Below, piece by piece: positions 21,804-33,161 of a stretch of DNA of 44,715 nt. Position 1 is the first letter of the stretch, and each line of letters begins with the position of its first letter. The stretch lies in assembly GCA_027596075.1 (NCBI GenBank), contig JADGJC010000308.1, positions 1 through 44,715 on the forward strand, read 5' to 3'. The position numbers and the translations under genes are program-made. The notes below the pieces were generated by a model, which searched no databases, was not told where the DNA came from, and was given only the letters and a program-made list of their open reading frames with translations. Source of the DNA: Rhizophlyctis rosea. Taxonomy: Eukaryota > Chytridiomycota > Chytridiomycetes > Rhizophlyctidales > Rhizophlyctidaceae.

Positions 21804-24800
21804 ATGGCATCCTACTGGTGCGGAACCTCGCCATGGGGGCCCGTCGTGGACGGCAGTCTGACCCTATGTTTTGAAAGAACGTACGTCACTTGTTCATTGC
21901 CTGCTTGTTCTTATTTGCACCGTGAACCTTGTCTGTGCACCAAAAACGGTTGCTGCATGCGATTGCGGACCCAGAACTGTACTCATCTTTTCGTCTTTGG
22001 AAACACAGTATCCTTCTAGCGCTCATCCCTTGTGTCTACCTCCTATCTCTCCCCATCACAAACTACATCCTCCCTCACCGCCATACAATCGTCGCACGCT
22101 TCACATCCGGTTCCTTCCTCTCTTCAACATCGTATCTTCCCATATCAGCTGATAGACCTGATACTGCTGCCCAGAATGACGATGGCGACGTCGTGGAACA
22201 GACTGACCAGGACGCTGCCGCTGAGAATACTGAGAATGATCGCAGCTTGTGGTTGGATAGAGCTGCTCTTGGTGCAGTGTTGGTTCAGCTCGTCATTGCT
22301 GTTGTGGAACTTATTGTCGATGTTGCTAAGGAGAAGAGAGAGACCGGGATCATGGGCAGCTTTGGTGCCTTGGTTTGGGGACTGCAGTGGGTGAGTGTTG
22401 GGTTTGACAACGGGCAGGGGAGGCGGGAAGGGAGGCGGAGGGACTGGGAGTAAGGGGGTTGGCCGGGGAGGCATAGGGGAACGGAGAGGGAGGGGCAGAA
22501 CCGGCTGGATCCGGCTCGACTGGGCTGGCGCCAGCTCGGTTTGGCTGGACCAATCGGTAGTGCCAGATGTGTTTGGCTGGATTGGGCTGGACTTCGCTCG
22601 GATTGGGCTGGCCCCAACTGGGGCAGTTGACCAGGGGAAGGGTGGATTGGTGTGTATTGACGCAGCGCATGTACTAAATGTGTTTGCATATGCATAGCTT
22701 GCTATCGCTGTTCCTCTTGTGGATCTAGCCTTTCCCACGGCTGCCTCTTCCACGGCACAGTGGTATCTCCCATATCTGGATGGCTATTACGCTTACGCCG
22801 TCCTCGTCAAGCTGACGGAAGCGTACACTCAATACCATATTCGAGATACTGGCGGTAGATTCATCTTGGTGCTCATTCAAGCCATTCTTGCTGGCGCACC
22901 TCTGGCCGTGGACCTTCATCAGAGATTTGGTAAAGATGATGGAGTCATTCCTCCGTCGCGTAACGTTGAGGTTGAAGGGGTAGGTTGGCTGTTGGGAAAG
23001 TCATGCAATGTTTAAGGTTGTTGAAAGCTGAATGCCTTTTGTATCATAGCGTGAGCCATCACACGAAGCTACTGCACCTTGGTGGTCTTATCTCACGTTC
23101 GCTTGGGTGAACCCAATGATCACACTTGGCAACAAACGACCTTTGGAAGCCAATGACCTGTGGGACTTGATGAATGTGGATAGCGCGGGTGCTGCAGCGG
23201 GGTTGTATGAGTTTGCCAAGTGAGTCCTTGATGTCATCTGCACAATAAGGGACCTCATGACTGAACACACCACAAACACACCTAGAGTACAAGAAAAGGC
23301 CTTCATCCTCCGCCTCCTCCACACCGTCCGCCCCATCTTCACCCGCCAACTCCTCTTCGCCTTCCTCTCAGCAATCCTCGTCTCAGCCTCCCCCCTCTTC
23401 GTCTACCGCATCCTCCGCACAATAGAAAACAACACCGAGCCCCGATCCAAAGCCTTCATATGGGTCGTTGCATTATTCTTATGCGGAGTGTTGAGGAGTG
23501 TTTGTGAAGGACAAATGTTTTATAATGGTCGGAGGAATGCGACGAGGATTAGGAGTATTATTATTGGAGAGGTTTATAAGAAGGCGTTGAGGAGGGTGCA
23601 GGGGGCGCAGAGTTCGGGGGATGAGAAGGATGTTGGGGCGGCTAGTGTTGGGAAGATTGTCACGCTTATGAGTGTTGATACTGAGCGGTTGCGTCAGGTT
23701 CGAATTCATCATTGAATTCGTGTAAGCTCGACATCCAATTAACCCGCCATCACACTCCAGTGCATAGCCTACCTTCACGACCCCATAGTCGTCACGCCCT
23801 TCCGCATCGTATTCGCCGTCTCCGCCCTGGTATGGGTTCTCGGAGTTCCCGGCTTTGCCGGCGTAGCCGCCATGCTCATCACCATCCCCCTCACGGCACT
23901 CATCGCACGCTGGGCAACAAAAGTCCAGGAACGCCTGATGGAATCCACCGACAAGCGCGTAACGATCATGAACGAAGTCCTGAACGGAATCCGGATCATT
24001 AAATATTTGGCTTGGGAACCTCAATTTTTGGATCGGATTTTGAAAGCTCGTGATGCAGAATTACGTAACCTTGTTAGCTACTATCTTACCGAATGCGTTA
24101 ATAACGTTCTGTGGAGTTGCAGTCCCCTATTCGTCGCCTTCGTAACCTTCACAACCTTCACACTCATCAGCGGTCGTCCCCTCACCCCAACAACCGCATT
24201 CACTGGCTTGCTCCTCCTGAACGCCCTCCGCGTGCCGCTCATTGCGTTCCCGAATGAGATCATGCAGCTCTTCATGGCGAGAGTTAGTATTAAGCGTGTG
24301 GAGCGATTTTTGGAGGAGGAAGAGTTGGAGAGGTTTGTGGAGGAGGAGGAGGGGAGGAGGAATGGTGGCGGGAGGACGGAGATGCTTTGGGAGGAGGGTG
24401 AGGAGAAGAATTTTGTTGGGTTCAAGGAGGCTTGGTTCACGTATTTTGAGAGCAAGGCTGGGTCGGATGGGGATAAGAAGACGGACGGTCAGGTGGTAGA
24501 GGGAAAAGACGGTGAGGAGGATGGAAGGAACGACGAGGCGGAGGGTTCAGAGGACGATAGGTTGCTTGGTGGGGTCGACGGAGACGTTCCCGGCGGAGAC
24601 GTAGCAGACCTCCTAAGCGGCCCCCGCTTCACCCTCCGAAACCTAGACCTCCAATTCCCCACCGGAGGCCTCAGCGTCATCTGCGGTCCCACCGGTTCCG
24701 GCAAAACCAGTCTCGTCCTCGCCCTCCTAGGCGAAATGAAACGCCTCCAAGGCACCATCTCACTCGGCGATGCATCCTACTCGCCCACACGCCTCTCCAC

Positions 24801-27715
24801 CTCCACACACAAAAAAGGCGTCGCCTACGTAGCCCAAACCGCCTGGCTAATGAACGGCACCATAAAAGCCAACATCCTCTTCGGCCGCCCGGAAGATCCC
24901 GCTCGTTACGCAGCAGTCCTCCACGCCTGTGCACTTACACGAGATCTCCAAACCCTCCCCGGTGGAGACTTGACGGAGATTGGTGAAAAAGGAATCAACC
25001 TTTCCGGTGGGCAGAAACAGCGAATCTCCCTCGCGCGAGCGGCGTACAGTGATGAAGAACTTGTTGTTATGGACGATGTGTTGAGTGCTGTTGATGCGCC
25101 TACTGCTAAGCATTTGTTTAGGGAGTGTGTGTTGGGGTTGATGGGTGGGAGGACGAGGATTCTTGTTAGTCATTCTGTTGGGCTTGTTGCGGGGAGGAGT
25201 GATTTGGTTGTTGCGATGGAGGATGGGAGTGTTGTTGCTAGGGGGTCTGCTAAGGATGTTGCTGGGGCGTTGGAAGGGCGGGAGGGTAGTGCGGAGCTTG
25301 TTGCCAGCCTGGTAGGCAGTTTGGAGAGTGATGTTGGGGATGAGAGGGCCCCCACTCCGGAGAACGAGGAGGGACGGGGTGGTGCAGCGGAAGGGGAGAG
25401 TAAAGGGACGAAGTTGGTTGAGGAAGAGGGTATGGCGCAAGGGAGTGTAGGGTGGGATATTTATTGGACTTATTTCAAGGCTGCGGGTGGGTGGGCTTTT
25501 ATTATTGCGTTTGTTGGGTTCCAGGTTGGGTGTCTTGTTATTATGCTTTTGCATGATTATTGGTTGAAGAGGTGGAGTGATCATAGCGGTGGTGGCGACG
25601 ATCCCACCATTCTCACGGCAATTACCTCCAACTTCATCCCCGCCGACATCACCTCAACCCTTCAAACAATTCTTCACTTCCCTTCCCTCGCATACACCCA
25701 CGCCACCACGCCTATCAACCCTCTCACCACGGACGACCACTCGGCAGTTTGGTACGTCACGATATACGGCGTGATTGGTCTTGCAGCGATCCTGGCCCAG
25801 CAGTTTGCGTTCTTGCTTGAGGCGTATGGAGCGTATCATGCGTCTAAGAAGTTGCATCAGAGACTTTTGGAGAGGGTCATCAATGCTCCTGTGAGGTTCT
25901 TTGATATTACGCCTTTGGGAAGGATCGTGAATCGGTTTTCGAAGGATATTGGGACTATTGATAGGTATGTTCTATTGTTCATCACCTGTCCACACAACAC
26001 TCACCACATTCTCCATACAGCGACCTAATCTGGATGGTAGCCTTCTTCATCATGATGCTCCTCGGCGCCTTCGTAACAATGTTCGTAGTAGGCTTCGTAA
26101 CACCCCTCTTCCTCCTCGCCATAGCACCCATCTCAATCCTCTATTTCCAAATCGCCAACCGATACCTCCAATGTTCGCGCGAACTGAAACGTCTCGATTC
26201 CGTTTCCCGTTCCCCTATCTACTCCCTCTTCTCCGAAACACTCAATGGGTGCTCGACGATCCGGGCCTACGGGGATGAAGAGCGGTTTATGGCGGATAAT
26301 AGGGGACGGATAGATGCGAACCATAGGGCTTTTTGGTGGCTTTGGGCTACGAATCGGTGGTTGGCGTTTAGGATTGATTTTATTGCTGCTATGGCGGTGT
26401 TTTGTGTTGGTGTTGCGTTGCTTGCGGGGGATGCGGGGGCCGGGTGGGCAGGGTTGAGTTTTTCGTATGCTATGGAGTTTACGGATGCGTTGTTGGTGAG
26501 TTTTTTTGGGGTATTGGAGGGTTGGGTTGTCGTTGGATTCCGTTTGTGCTGACTGATATTTCATTTTTCCAAGTGGGTTGTGCGCGTCCATGCTTCCATG
26601 GAAATGAGCATGAACAGTGTTGAGCGGGTCAAGGAGTACTTGGAGATTGAGCAGGAGCCGCCAGCCGTCATCGAAGAGCATAGGCCCCCTGCTGAATGGC
26701 CATCTCAAGGCCGAATCGACGTCAACGCCCTCACAGTCCGCTACGCACCCTCCGCCCCGCCCGTTCTCAACCACCTAACCTTCACCTTCCCCGCCCGTTC
26801 CAAAATCGGTGTCGTCGGTCGCACCGGCGCAGGTAAAACCACCCTCTCCTTAGCTCTCTTCCGCATCCTCCCCGAAACAACCGGCACGATTTCCATCGAC
26901 GGAATCAACATTTCCACCATTGGGTTGAGGGATTTACGGAGCAAGTTGACGATCATACCGCAAGATCCGGTTTTGTTTTCGGGGACGCTGAGAACGAATT
27001 TGGATCCGTTTGGGGAGTGGGGGGACGTGGAGATTTGGGATGCGTTGAAGAGGGTGCACTTTTTGGAGAGTTTGCAGAGGGGGTCATCTAACAGCGGACT
27101 CGTCGTTCCCTCCGAGATTGTTGCACCGGACTCGGTTAGTGGTGATACGGCTATTGGGGAACCGCAACGATTGTCAACCGCTACGGATGCTGGGTTTGCG
27201 TCTAGTGGGTCTACGGCGTCCGGGCCGAATGTTACGCTTGAGATGGCGGTTAGTGAAAATGGAAGTAATCTGTCGCAGGGGCAGAGGCAGTTGGTGTGTC
27301 TTGCAAGAGCGCTTTTGACAAAGAGTAAAGTTGTGGTGTTGGATGAGGCTACGGCTAGTGTTGATGGGGCTACTGATGGGAGGGTTCAGAAGACTATTAG
27401 GGAGGTGTTTGAGGGGTGTACGGTTGTGTGTATTGCGCATCGGTTGAGGTGAGTTTTCCATGTTATTATGCTAGGGGATTGTTTTGCGTTTCTGGTGCTG
27501 ATGCTGACATCTTGTGTGGCTCCACCAGGACGGTGATTGATTATGATAAGATTCTTGTATTGGATCGCGGGGAAGTTGTGGAGTTTGATACGCCGGGACG
27601 GTTGATGGATGTTGAGGGGGGTTGGTTTAGGAAGATGTGTGAGGAGACGGGAGAGATGGGGGAGTTGAGGGAGATTGCGAGGAGGGTTGAGGAGGGTGGT
27701 GTTAGGGGGGTGTGA
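21804..27715 (+). CDS. Full-length ABCC-family (MRP-type) ABC transporter
   Basis: An ATP-driven membrane exporter of conjugates, drugs or metals (family role). Nine phase-consistent exons: 21804-21880, 22009-22390, 22698-22979, 23050-23219, 23286-23697, 23761-25964, 26021-26495, 26574-27448, 27529-27715, giving 1687 residues. An N-terminal hydrophobic region (~26-240) resembles the TMD0 of long MRPs. TMD1 follows (~305-620), with an acidic linker before NBD1. NBD1: Walker A GPTGSGKT at 750, signature LSGGQ 855-859, Walker B LVVMDD with Asp880 in the usual catalytic Glu place. TMD2 starts ~1005. NBD2: Walker A GRTGAGKT at 1416, signature LSQGQ 1567-1571, Walker B VVVLDE with Glu1592, and IAHR. 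This degenerate NBD1 with consensus NBD2 is the ABCC hallmark. NBD2 carries an unusual ~60-residue Ser/Thr-rich insert before its signature. Substrate and membrane (vacuole or plasma) cannot be told. Confidence 0.95.
22391..22697 (+). repeat. G-rich degenerate repeat intron (ABCC intron 2)
   Basis: A 307-nt intron, against ~55-130 nt for the other introns of this gene. It has purine-rich GGGGAGG-type runs in its first half and reiterated GGCTGG(A/G) / GGGCTGG units from ~22500 to 22625. These look like a decayed minisatellite with several closely spaced G-runs. Confidence 0.6.
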
Positions 27716-28253
27716 TTTGGTGGTTGTGATGTGTTAAGTGAGAGTAGGCAGGTTGTAGGTAATGTGTTTGGCTGATGTAGATTAGGGTATTGCGGTTTGT
27801 TTTTAGATATGTGAATAGATTTGGTATTCTGCTTTCTGATATGGGCCATGCATGATATGACTACTCCGCTTTTTCGAGTTCGTCGAGCAGCACCAGAGTT
27901 GGCTCATCACATATAATGAATGCACAGCACACAATTCACAAGGCTAATCCGGTATTTGGTGCCATTATCCTCATTGAGTCATCATCGCCGTCCGTCTCGC
28001 GGCGTAATCGGTGAGCCCCTTCCTCGGAATCACCGAGCGTCATTCAACCGTATTATAGTTGTAACTCGGTCGGTTCGAGGAAAGACTTCAGAAGAGTGAA
28101 CGCAGAGGTTCCATCAGCCAAGGCTAACAATTGGCTGTTGATCGCTAATTTTGTCCTGATCTGCAATGCAGCGTGAAGAAGCGCCTGAGGATTCCTCTCA
28201 ATTTCTTCACCCATGCAACTCATGCTGAACATCCTACTTGCTTCCCAGCCGCA
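27716..28253. other. Intergenic stretch
   Basis: It follows the ABCC stop codon and precedes the broken HNH_2 gene on the same strand. A short imperfect hairpin TCGGTGA..TCACCGA lies near 28008-28036. No gene is seen. Confidence 0.5.
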
Positions 28254-29570
28254 ATGTCCCAGTACATCCAGTTCACAGACGTCAGCGGGGACGTCTTCCT
28301 ACGGGTTCCATACGTCACCGCCCCTTCCAGTGCTATGCTTCTCCTCATGCTGCAAATGGTGTTCCCGACTTGAATGCGCTTCCTTGTACCATTTCATTGC
28401 AGTTTGGGGCAAACCTCGTTCCATATGATCCTACCCTACACATCTCTCCGTCCCTCTCCACTCCTACGACTCCATGTTCCAGCAGACCCCTCGAAGGATG
28501 TTTTCAGGGGAATTCGAGCATTCATGGACCCCAGAATGAGACGTAGCCCCGGCACAAACGACCCCTCTAACTCCACCACACCTCACAACGCCCAAAACTC
28601 ATGCGAGACCGCCTCTCCCTCAAGCTCTTCTGCACCACCAGCAATGATACCACCAGCAACGATATCAACATCAACGATATCACCATCAATTCGGGCTGGT
28701 CCAGTCCCGAGCTGGGAACAGAGGTGGCACCGAGGCTGGAAGAAGTTGTATCCAAGAAGAATCAGGACGATCTGAAGAAGGGGTTGCAAAGTGCCGTGAG
28801 GAGCTGGGCATTCCGTCGTGATGGGGGATGTGTCGTCTCGGCGAGACAGATGACAGCTTACTAAAATGCTCTTACATGCTAACTCCAGCATATGGACTTG
28901 AATGGGTGGGCGTACTTCTCAGATTTTTATTTTTCATGAGGGTCCAGATTCTGACCACTTGCAACCTAGTTCCCACCCCTGATCAAAAGGGGAGCAATCG
29001 AGCTGGTATCTGGATTCCCCAACGTTGCTGAAGTGCATGAGCCTCACATGGATGTGAAGAACAGCGTTATGATGCGAGCGGACATTCACGAGGCGTTTGC
29101 CGCCTTCAAGTTCAGTATTTTCCCAGATCAGGATGGAAAGGTAATTGCTGTTCATGTTAACATAATGTGGAATAATGCCCATCAACCGTTATCCTCCTTG
29201 CAGTTTCTAGTATATCTCTTCCACCCTTTTTCAGGAGCAAAGCACGGTCGGGATCTTATGGTTCCCATGATCAATCCACGTCTTGTTCCCCCGGATTACT
29301 ACCTGCCCCTCTTTCCCGATGCATCAGTTTTCACATCTCAGACAAGCAGTTATATACAATGCGCGTGGAGGAGCACAACCCAGCGATGACTGGGAAAGGG
29401 AATGGGAGGCGGCAGGGCAGCTCCTGGCGGAAGAACAAATGGAGGATGTGACGGATGAAGGATTTGAAATTCAGGGTTGGGAAGGGGAGCGCGAAATTGA
29501 GAGGAAGTTAAAGGAGAGGAGATTACACCGGTTGCAGTTCCGTGAGGATACGTTCATTGGGGTTGGATGA
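28254..29570 (+). pseudogene. Broken HNH_2-family endonuclease-like gene
   Basis: Conserved pieces of a fungal HNH_2 protein appear in order but in different frames. Exon 1 is 28254-28358 (MSQYIQFTDVSGDVFLRVPY), then a 44-nt intron and an exon from 28403 (FGANLVPYDPT). DPSKDVFRGIRAFMDP follows in another frame (~28460-28775). The frame then moves again for QSAVRSWAFRRDGGCVVS (to ~28840), and one base out of frame GETDDSLLKCSYM. A clean 64-nt intron (28906-28969) leads to VKNSVMMRADIHEAFAAFKF, the conserved ..LRADIHxxFD part. After a 63-nt intron comes HGRDLMVPMINP. A last shift near 29310 gives RQAVIYNARGGAQP and an acidic helical tail ending TFIGVG. There are thus about four frame changes, with no donor/acceptor pairs to explain them. 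The other genes here are intact, so decay is likelier than poor sequence. The family normally carries an HNH nuclease fold of unknown cellular role in fungi. Confidence 0.75.
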
Positions 29571-30191
29571 TGAATGGCATTTTTGTGAATTCATGTCGGT
29601 TGAAATGTACCTTCCACTTGTCACACAATATGAGACCAAAATTCGATCATTCGGATTGGAAACGGAAGGCGAGTGATGGTAATCATCATACTTGTCCTTA
29701 AACAATGGGCGTACACAAATGACCTAGGCTGCAGGTGTGATTTCTGGTACGATGCGCGCATGAGTATCGACAACCTTCCACCGAAATGACGATCATGACC
29801 AATGGTGACTACCTAAAATGCACCTTCAATCGAAAACACTTTGCTCATTTCCAACACATATGAAAACGGTGCACATCGGGAGAGATTTTATACAAAGCGA
29901 GCGACCGCCCCGGTCGCATTTGTGGCAGTGTATGATGGACCTCAACAGGATGCCTTTGTGTTCGCGGTTACGAGAAGGCTTTCCTCCTCAAAAGTCATAT
30001 CAAGCCGAAGTCAGCTATAGCATACTGTATTTAGACATTGAAGCAATGTAATATTCTATGAGATAGGGAAGACCTGTCTGCTCTATCGAATAGATAATGG
30101 CACGGATATGGACCAAAAAGATCAAGGGTTTATATGATTATCAAACTTCGGTTCGAGACTATGTTTGTGGTCGTTGTTTCCGCCCGCCGCC
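29571..30191. other. Convergent intergenic stretch
   Basis: It lies between the end of the broken HNH_2 gene (+) and the stop codon of the membrane-propeller gene (-). No gene is recognised. It presumably holds the 3' UTR of the latter. Confidence 0.5.
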
Positions 30192-33161
30192 TTAAAGCAG
30201 ACTCCAATGCTCCACCGTCATCTTGTTCGTAAACACATAAAACGAGTCCTGATAATACCACCCAGAATACACGTACTCCCCACCAATAGTCCCCACAACT
30301 TTGATATCCCCCGTAGCAAAGATCAGCTTTCGTATCGTCCCTTGCCCATCAATAAAGCCCATATAATCGTCCGCGATACCACGGAACGACACCACGTATG
30401 GTACGTCAAGGGTTGCTGCTTGAGCGCCGGTAGTCAAACTCCAAAGCGCGATCTGGGCGCGACCGGTGAGCGGTTGGGTTTGCGTATTGGGAATGGTGCT
30501 GTTGTAAATGGAGTACGGTTGATCCGGGAAGTTTGTGATGGAAATCATGGCGGTGTCCGTAAGATCGAGGGCAACCCATCCGTTTGAGGACATTGGGACG
30601 GCGTAGCTTCGGATGAAGGTGGGCGGGTTGATGGTGAGCTTCAACGTCCCGTCGGGACCGATGATCGTGTCATTCCAGAGGTTTACTGTCCCGTCGGCAC
30701 CCAGTGTAAGGAGATTTTGAGGTCCTACGTTGCGCGTGACATGGTAAATGCGTGAAGTATGAGGTTTGAAGGAGTACAGTGGCTGGAATGTCGTCACGTC
30801 CCAGTTGATCAACGTTCCCGTGCCCGTTCCGGTGAAGAGGAACCCAGTAGTCCCCTTGGAAAAGGACATAGTTTCGTTGACCTGATACGTATGTTCGAGA
30901 ACCGTCCTGTTCCACTGCAACACCCTCCCGTCCGCCGTGCCAGCATATGTCATGTTGAACACCGGGTTCATCTGAGTGATATTCTCCGGCGCCGTATAGA
31001 CACTGTCCTTAGCACGGTTGGTAGTGTCTGGCACTTGTATCAATCGATTTCCGGAAGTCAGGAAGAGCCCTTGTGTGCTGTATCTAACTAGACCTCTGTC
31101 GGGGATATTGCTCAATAGGATCTTGGACGGGGACGAAGGTTCGATACTGGGTAACGGCGCCGCATCTGTCTGCCTCGAGGAGTTTCCGGAGGTACCGTTG
31201 CTTGCCGTTCGGTTCAAACTCACGATCGCAACCCCTACAACTATCGAAAGAATCAAAGCTCCGACCCAAAGACCAAGGAACAAGGATCGCTTTCGTGGCA
31301 CCTCCCGATGAACGTCCACTACCCCAAGTGCCAACTCCCCAGCATCCGATTCCCTCTTCTGAATAATCGCCTTCCCCGTGCTATCTACTACATCACGTTC
31401 GATTAACGGATCGGATGCACCAATACGCGAAGCAGCCCCGCCTCTCCACCCATGCAGCCTCTGCGTCACGACTAGACATATGTTCCAAACCGATACCACC
31501 ACCTGATAATTCGCGAAATAGACCCTCTGAACCCTCGACCTCAACAACGCCACCGTCGCGATCATCCCAAGCAACAACATTCCAACCACCAGCAAGTAAA
31601 CCGACACCCTCCGATGCACAACCTTCGTCCCCGCAGCTTCATTTATCCAGATGGACATTTGCTGCCCGATATCAAATCCATTGAAGTAGGCCGACACCGC
31701 GATGGCGTAACACGTTGAAGGATACGTGCTCCGCCCGTCTGAAAAGAGCGACGCGTTGGGATCTAGGACATATTTCTGGTACTCCCTCATGTAATCGACG
31801 TAGCATGCAGTAAGGTACTCGTCCAACTTGCCCCCTTCCAAAGATAACTGATCAAAAGCGTCAAGAATGGTGTGGTTGTCCGAGGTTTGTTCGGCGGGAA
31901 GGAGATTGACGATATTGTTGGTACTGGTGGCAGGGATGAAGGATCCTTGATCCAATGTGACGTCAAATGCGCGTTCGTAGTACCACATACCGAGCGAACA
32001 TGACACATGAATCACCGACGAGTTCGAGATGCGGGGATCATTCAGGACCGCGAGTTGCTGAGTGGTATTTCCGGAGAAGATGTCGTTGAGTTTCAGAGGC
32101 AGGGATACGTTTCGGAAACCCCCTTGTCCACCGTCGACGTCCAGGAGGGCGAAGATGGTTGTGAGTTTGTCGTTGGTGGCGATCAGGCGAGTTGCGCGAT
32201 TGATATAGTATTTGCGATTGGCGGATGACGGGAGGTTGGACGATGAATCTGCGGGACAGATGGTGAATGGCTTATCGAGGAAGTTGGTGCAACCTAGAGA
32301 GCTTATTGCCGCAGTCAACCCGACCATTGGGAGAGGGAACAAGTTTCCATTTGAAAGTTGGAAAGTGGTGCCGTTGATAGAGGCGGTCACTAAACCGGTG
32401 TGACACGAGACGGCGACCTCTCCACCGCGGCGTCGCACTTGGCCGGTCGAATTCTGTGTATTGGGAAGAGTGAACCGTACTCTGGACCGTGGGAATGGAG
32501 ACCGTGTAGTGGAGCCGGGAATTGTAGGGAACCCTTCCTCGTCAGCCAAAGTATCTGTCAGATTCTTGGCATTGTATGCTACTGAGGGACTCTGATCAGT
32601 TGCCGCATATTGAGCATTGATCATGTGAACTTTTAGATGCAACGCATCACGCATTTTCATGAATAAATCATCTTCGGTGGATCCATTGCGGGCTTGCACG
32701 AATGTCAGATCTTCGCACTGGCCGGAGGTCCCATAGACACAGGTACGCGAGGTGTGAGGCTGGAACAGGGTCATGGCGCCGATGACAAATCGGCTGAGTC
32801 CGGAAACGAACAGCATCAGGAGGAGGGAGGCGGTGGCGACCGTTACGAAGGGCTTTTCGGAAGTGTTTCGGATGTTTAGGACGTAATCACGGATGATGCT
32901 GAGTGGGCCGGCGTGGAGAAAGACTAAACCAAAGTTTCTGTAGTACTGGTCACCGCGCTGGATTTTCTCGCTCCGGTCATTCTCGTGTATGTCGTTGTCG
33001 CCAGGATCCCCGGTCACAAACATGTCTAATCCGAGAGAACTCCTCAAAGTCATGGTGATCACACCGAAGGCTAGGGCCACAGCCGTGGAAAGGACGATAA
33101 GGTATAGGGCGGGGCCATTTTTGAAATCCGGGCCGAAGATGATCTCGAAGGTATCATCCAT
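30192..33161 (-). CDS. Multi-span membrane glycoprotein with predicted outside-facing beta-propeller
   Basis: A single 989-residue exon. The start is taken as MDDTFEIIFG because a hydrophilic leader then directly precedes the first span. Predicted spans: ~18-39 (ALYLIVLSTAVALAFGVITM), ~105-130, ~519-540 (VYLLVVGMLLLGMIATVALL) and ~627-650 (LGLWVGALILSIVVGVAIVS). The loop 131-518 is long, contains paired cysteines and many N-x-S/T sites, and so is probably lumenal or extracellular. The 540-626 loop is basic and probably cytosolic. Residues ~665-989 show WD/kelch-like strands repeated at intervals (GRVLQWN, GTLINWD, GTVNLWN, IALWSL, TVEHWSLL) together with more N-x-S/T sites. By topology this propeller would face outside. 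Absence of introns sets it apart from most neighbours. I do not know the family; receptor, adhesion or cell-wall sensing roles are only guesses. Confidence 0.8.
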   Translation of the reverse strand: MDDTFEIIFGPDFKNGPALYLIVLSTAVALAFGVITMTLRSSLGLDMFVTGDPGDNDIHENDRSEKIQRGDQYYRNFGLVFLHAGPLSIIRDYVLNIRNTSEKPFVTVATASLLLMLFVSGLSRFVIGAMTLFQPHTSRTCVYGTSGQCEDLTFVQARNGSTEDDLFMKMRDALHLKVHMINAQYAATDQSPSVAYNAKNLTDTLADEEGFPTIPGSTTRSPFPRSRVRFTLPNTQNSTGQVRRRGGEVAVSCHTGLVTASINGTTFQLSNGNLFPLPMVGLTAAISSLGCTNFLDKPFTICPADSSSNLPSSANRKYYINRATRLIATNDKLTTIFALLDVDGGQGGFRNVSLPLKLNDIFSGNTTQQLAVLNDPRISNSSVIHVSCSLGMWYYERAFDVTLDQGSFIPATSTNNIVNLLPAEQTSDNHTILDAFDQLSLEGGKLDEYLTACYVDYMREYQKYVLDPNASLFSDGRSTYPSTCYAIAVSAYFNGFDIGQQMSIWINEAAGTKVVHRRVSVYLLVVGMLLLGMIATVALLRSRVQRVYFANYQVVVSVWNICLVVTQRLHGWRGGAASRIGASDPLIERDVVDSTGKAIIQKRESDAGELALGVVDVHREVPRKRSLFLGLWVGALILSIVVGVAIVSLNRTASNGTSGNSSRQTDAAPLPSIEPSSPSKILLSNIPDRGLVRYSTQGLFLTSGNRLIQVPDTTNRAKDSVYTAPENITQMNPVFNMTYAGTADGRVLQWNRTVLEHTYQVNETMSFSKGTTGFLFTGTGTGTLINWDVTTFQPLYSFKPHTSRIYHVTRNVGPQNLLTLGADGTVNLWNDTIIGPDGTLKLTINPPTFIRSYAVPMSSNGWVALDLTDTAMISITNFPDQPYSIYNSTIPNTQTQPLTGRAQIALWSLTTGAQAATLDVPYVVSFRGIADDYMGFIDGQGTIRKLIFATGDIKVVGTIGGEYVYSGWYYQDSFYVFTNKMTVEHWSLL

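Noticed and set aside
24081..25600. Minus-strand frames inside the ABCC gene
   Set aside because: Antisense of conserved TMD1/NBD1 coding sequence.
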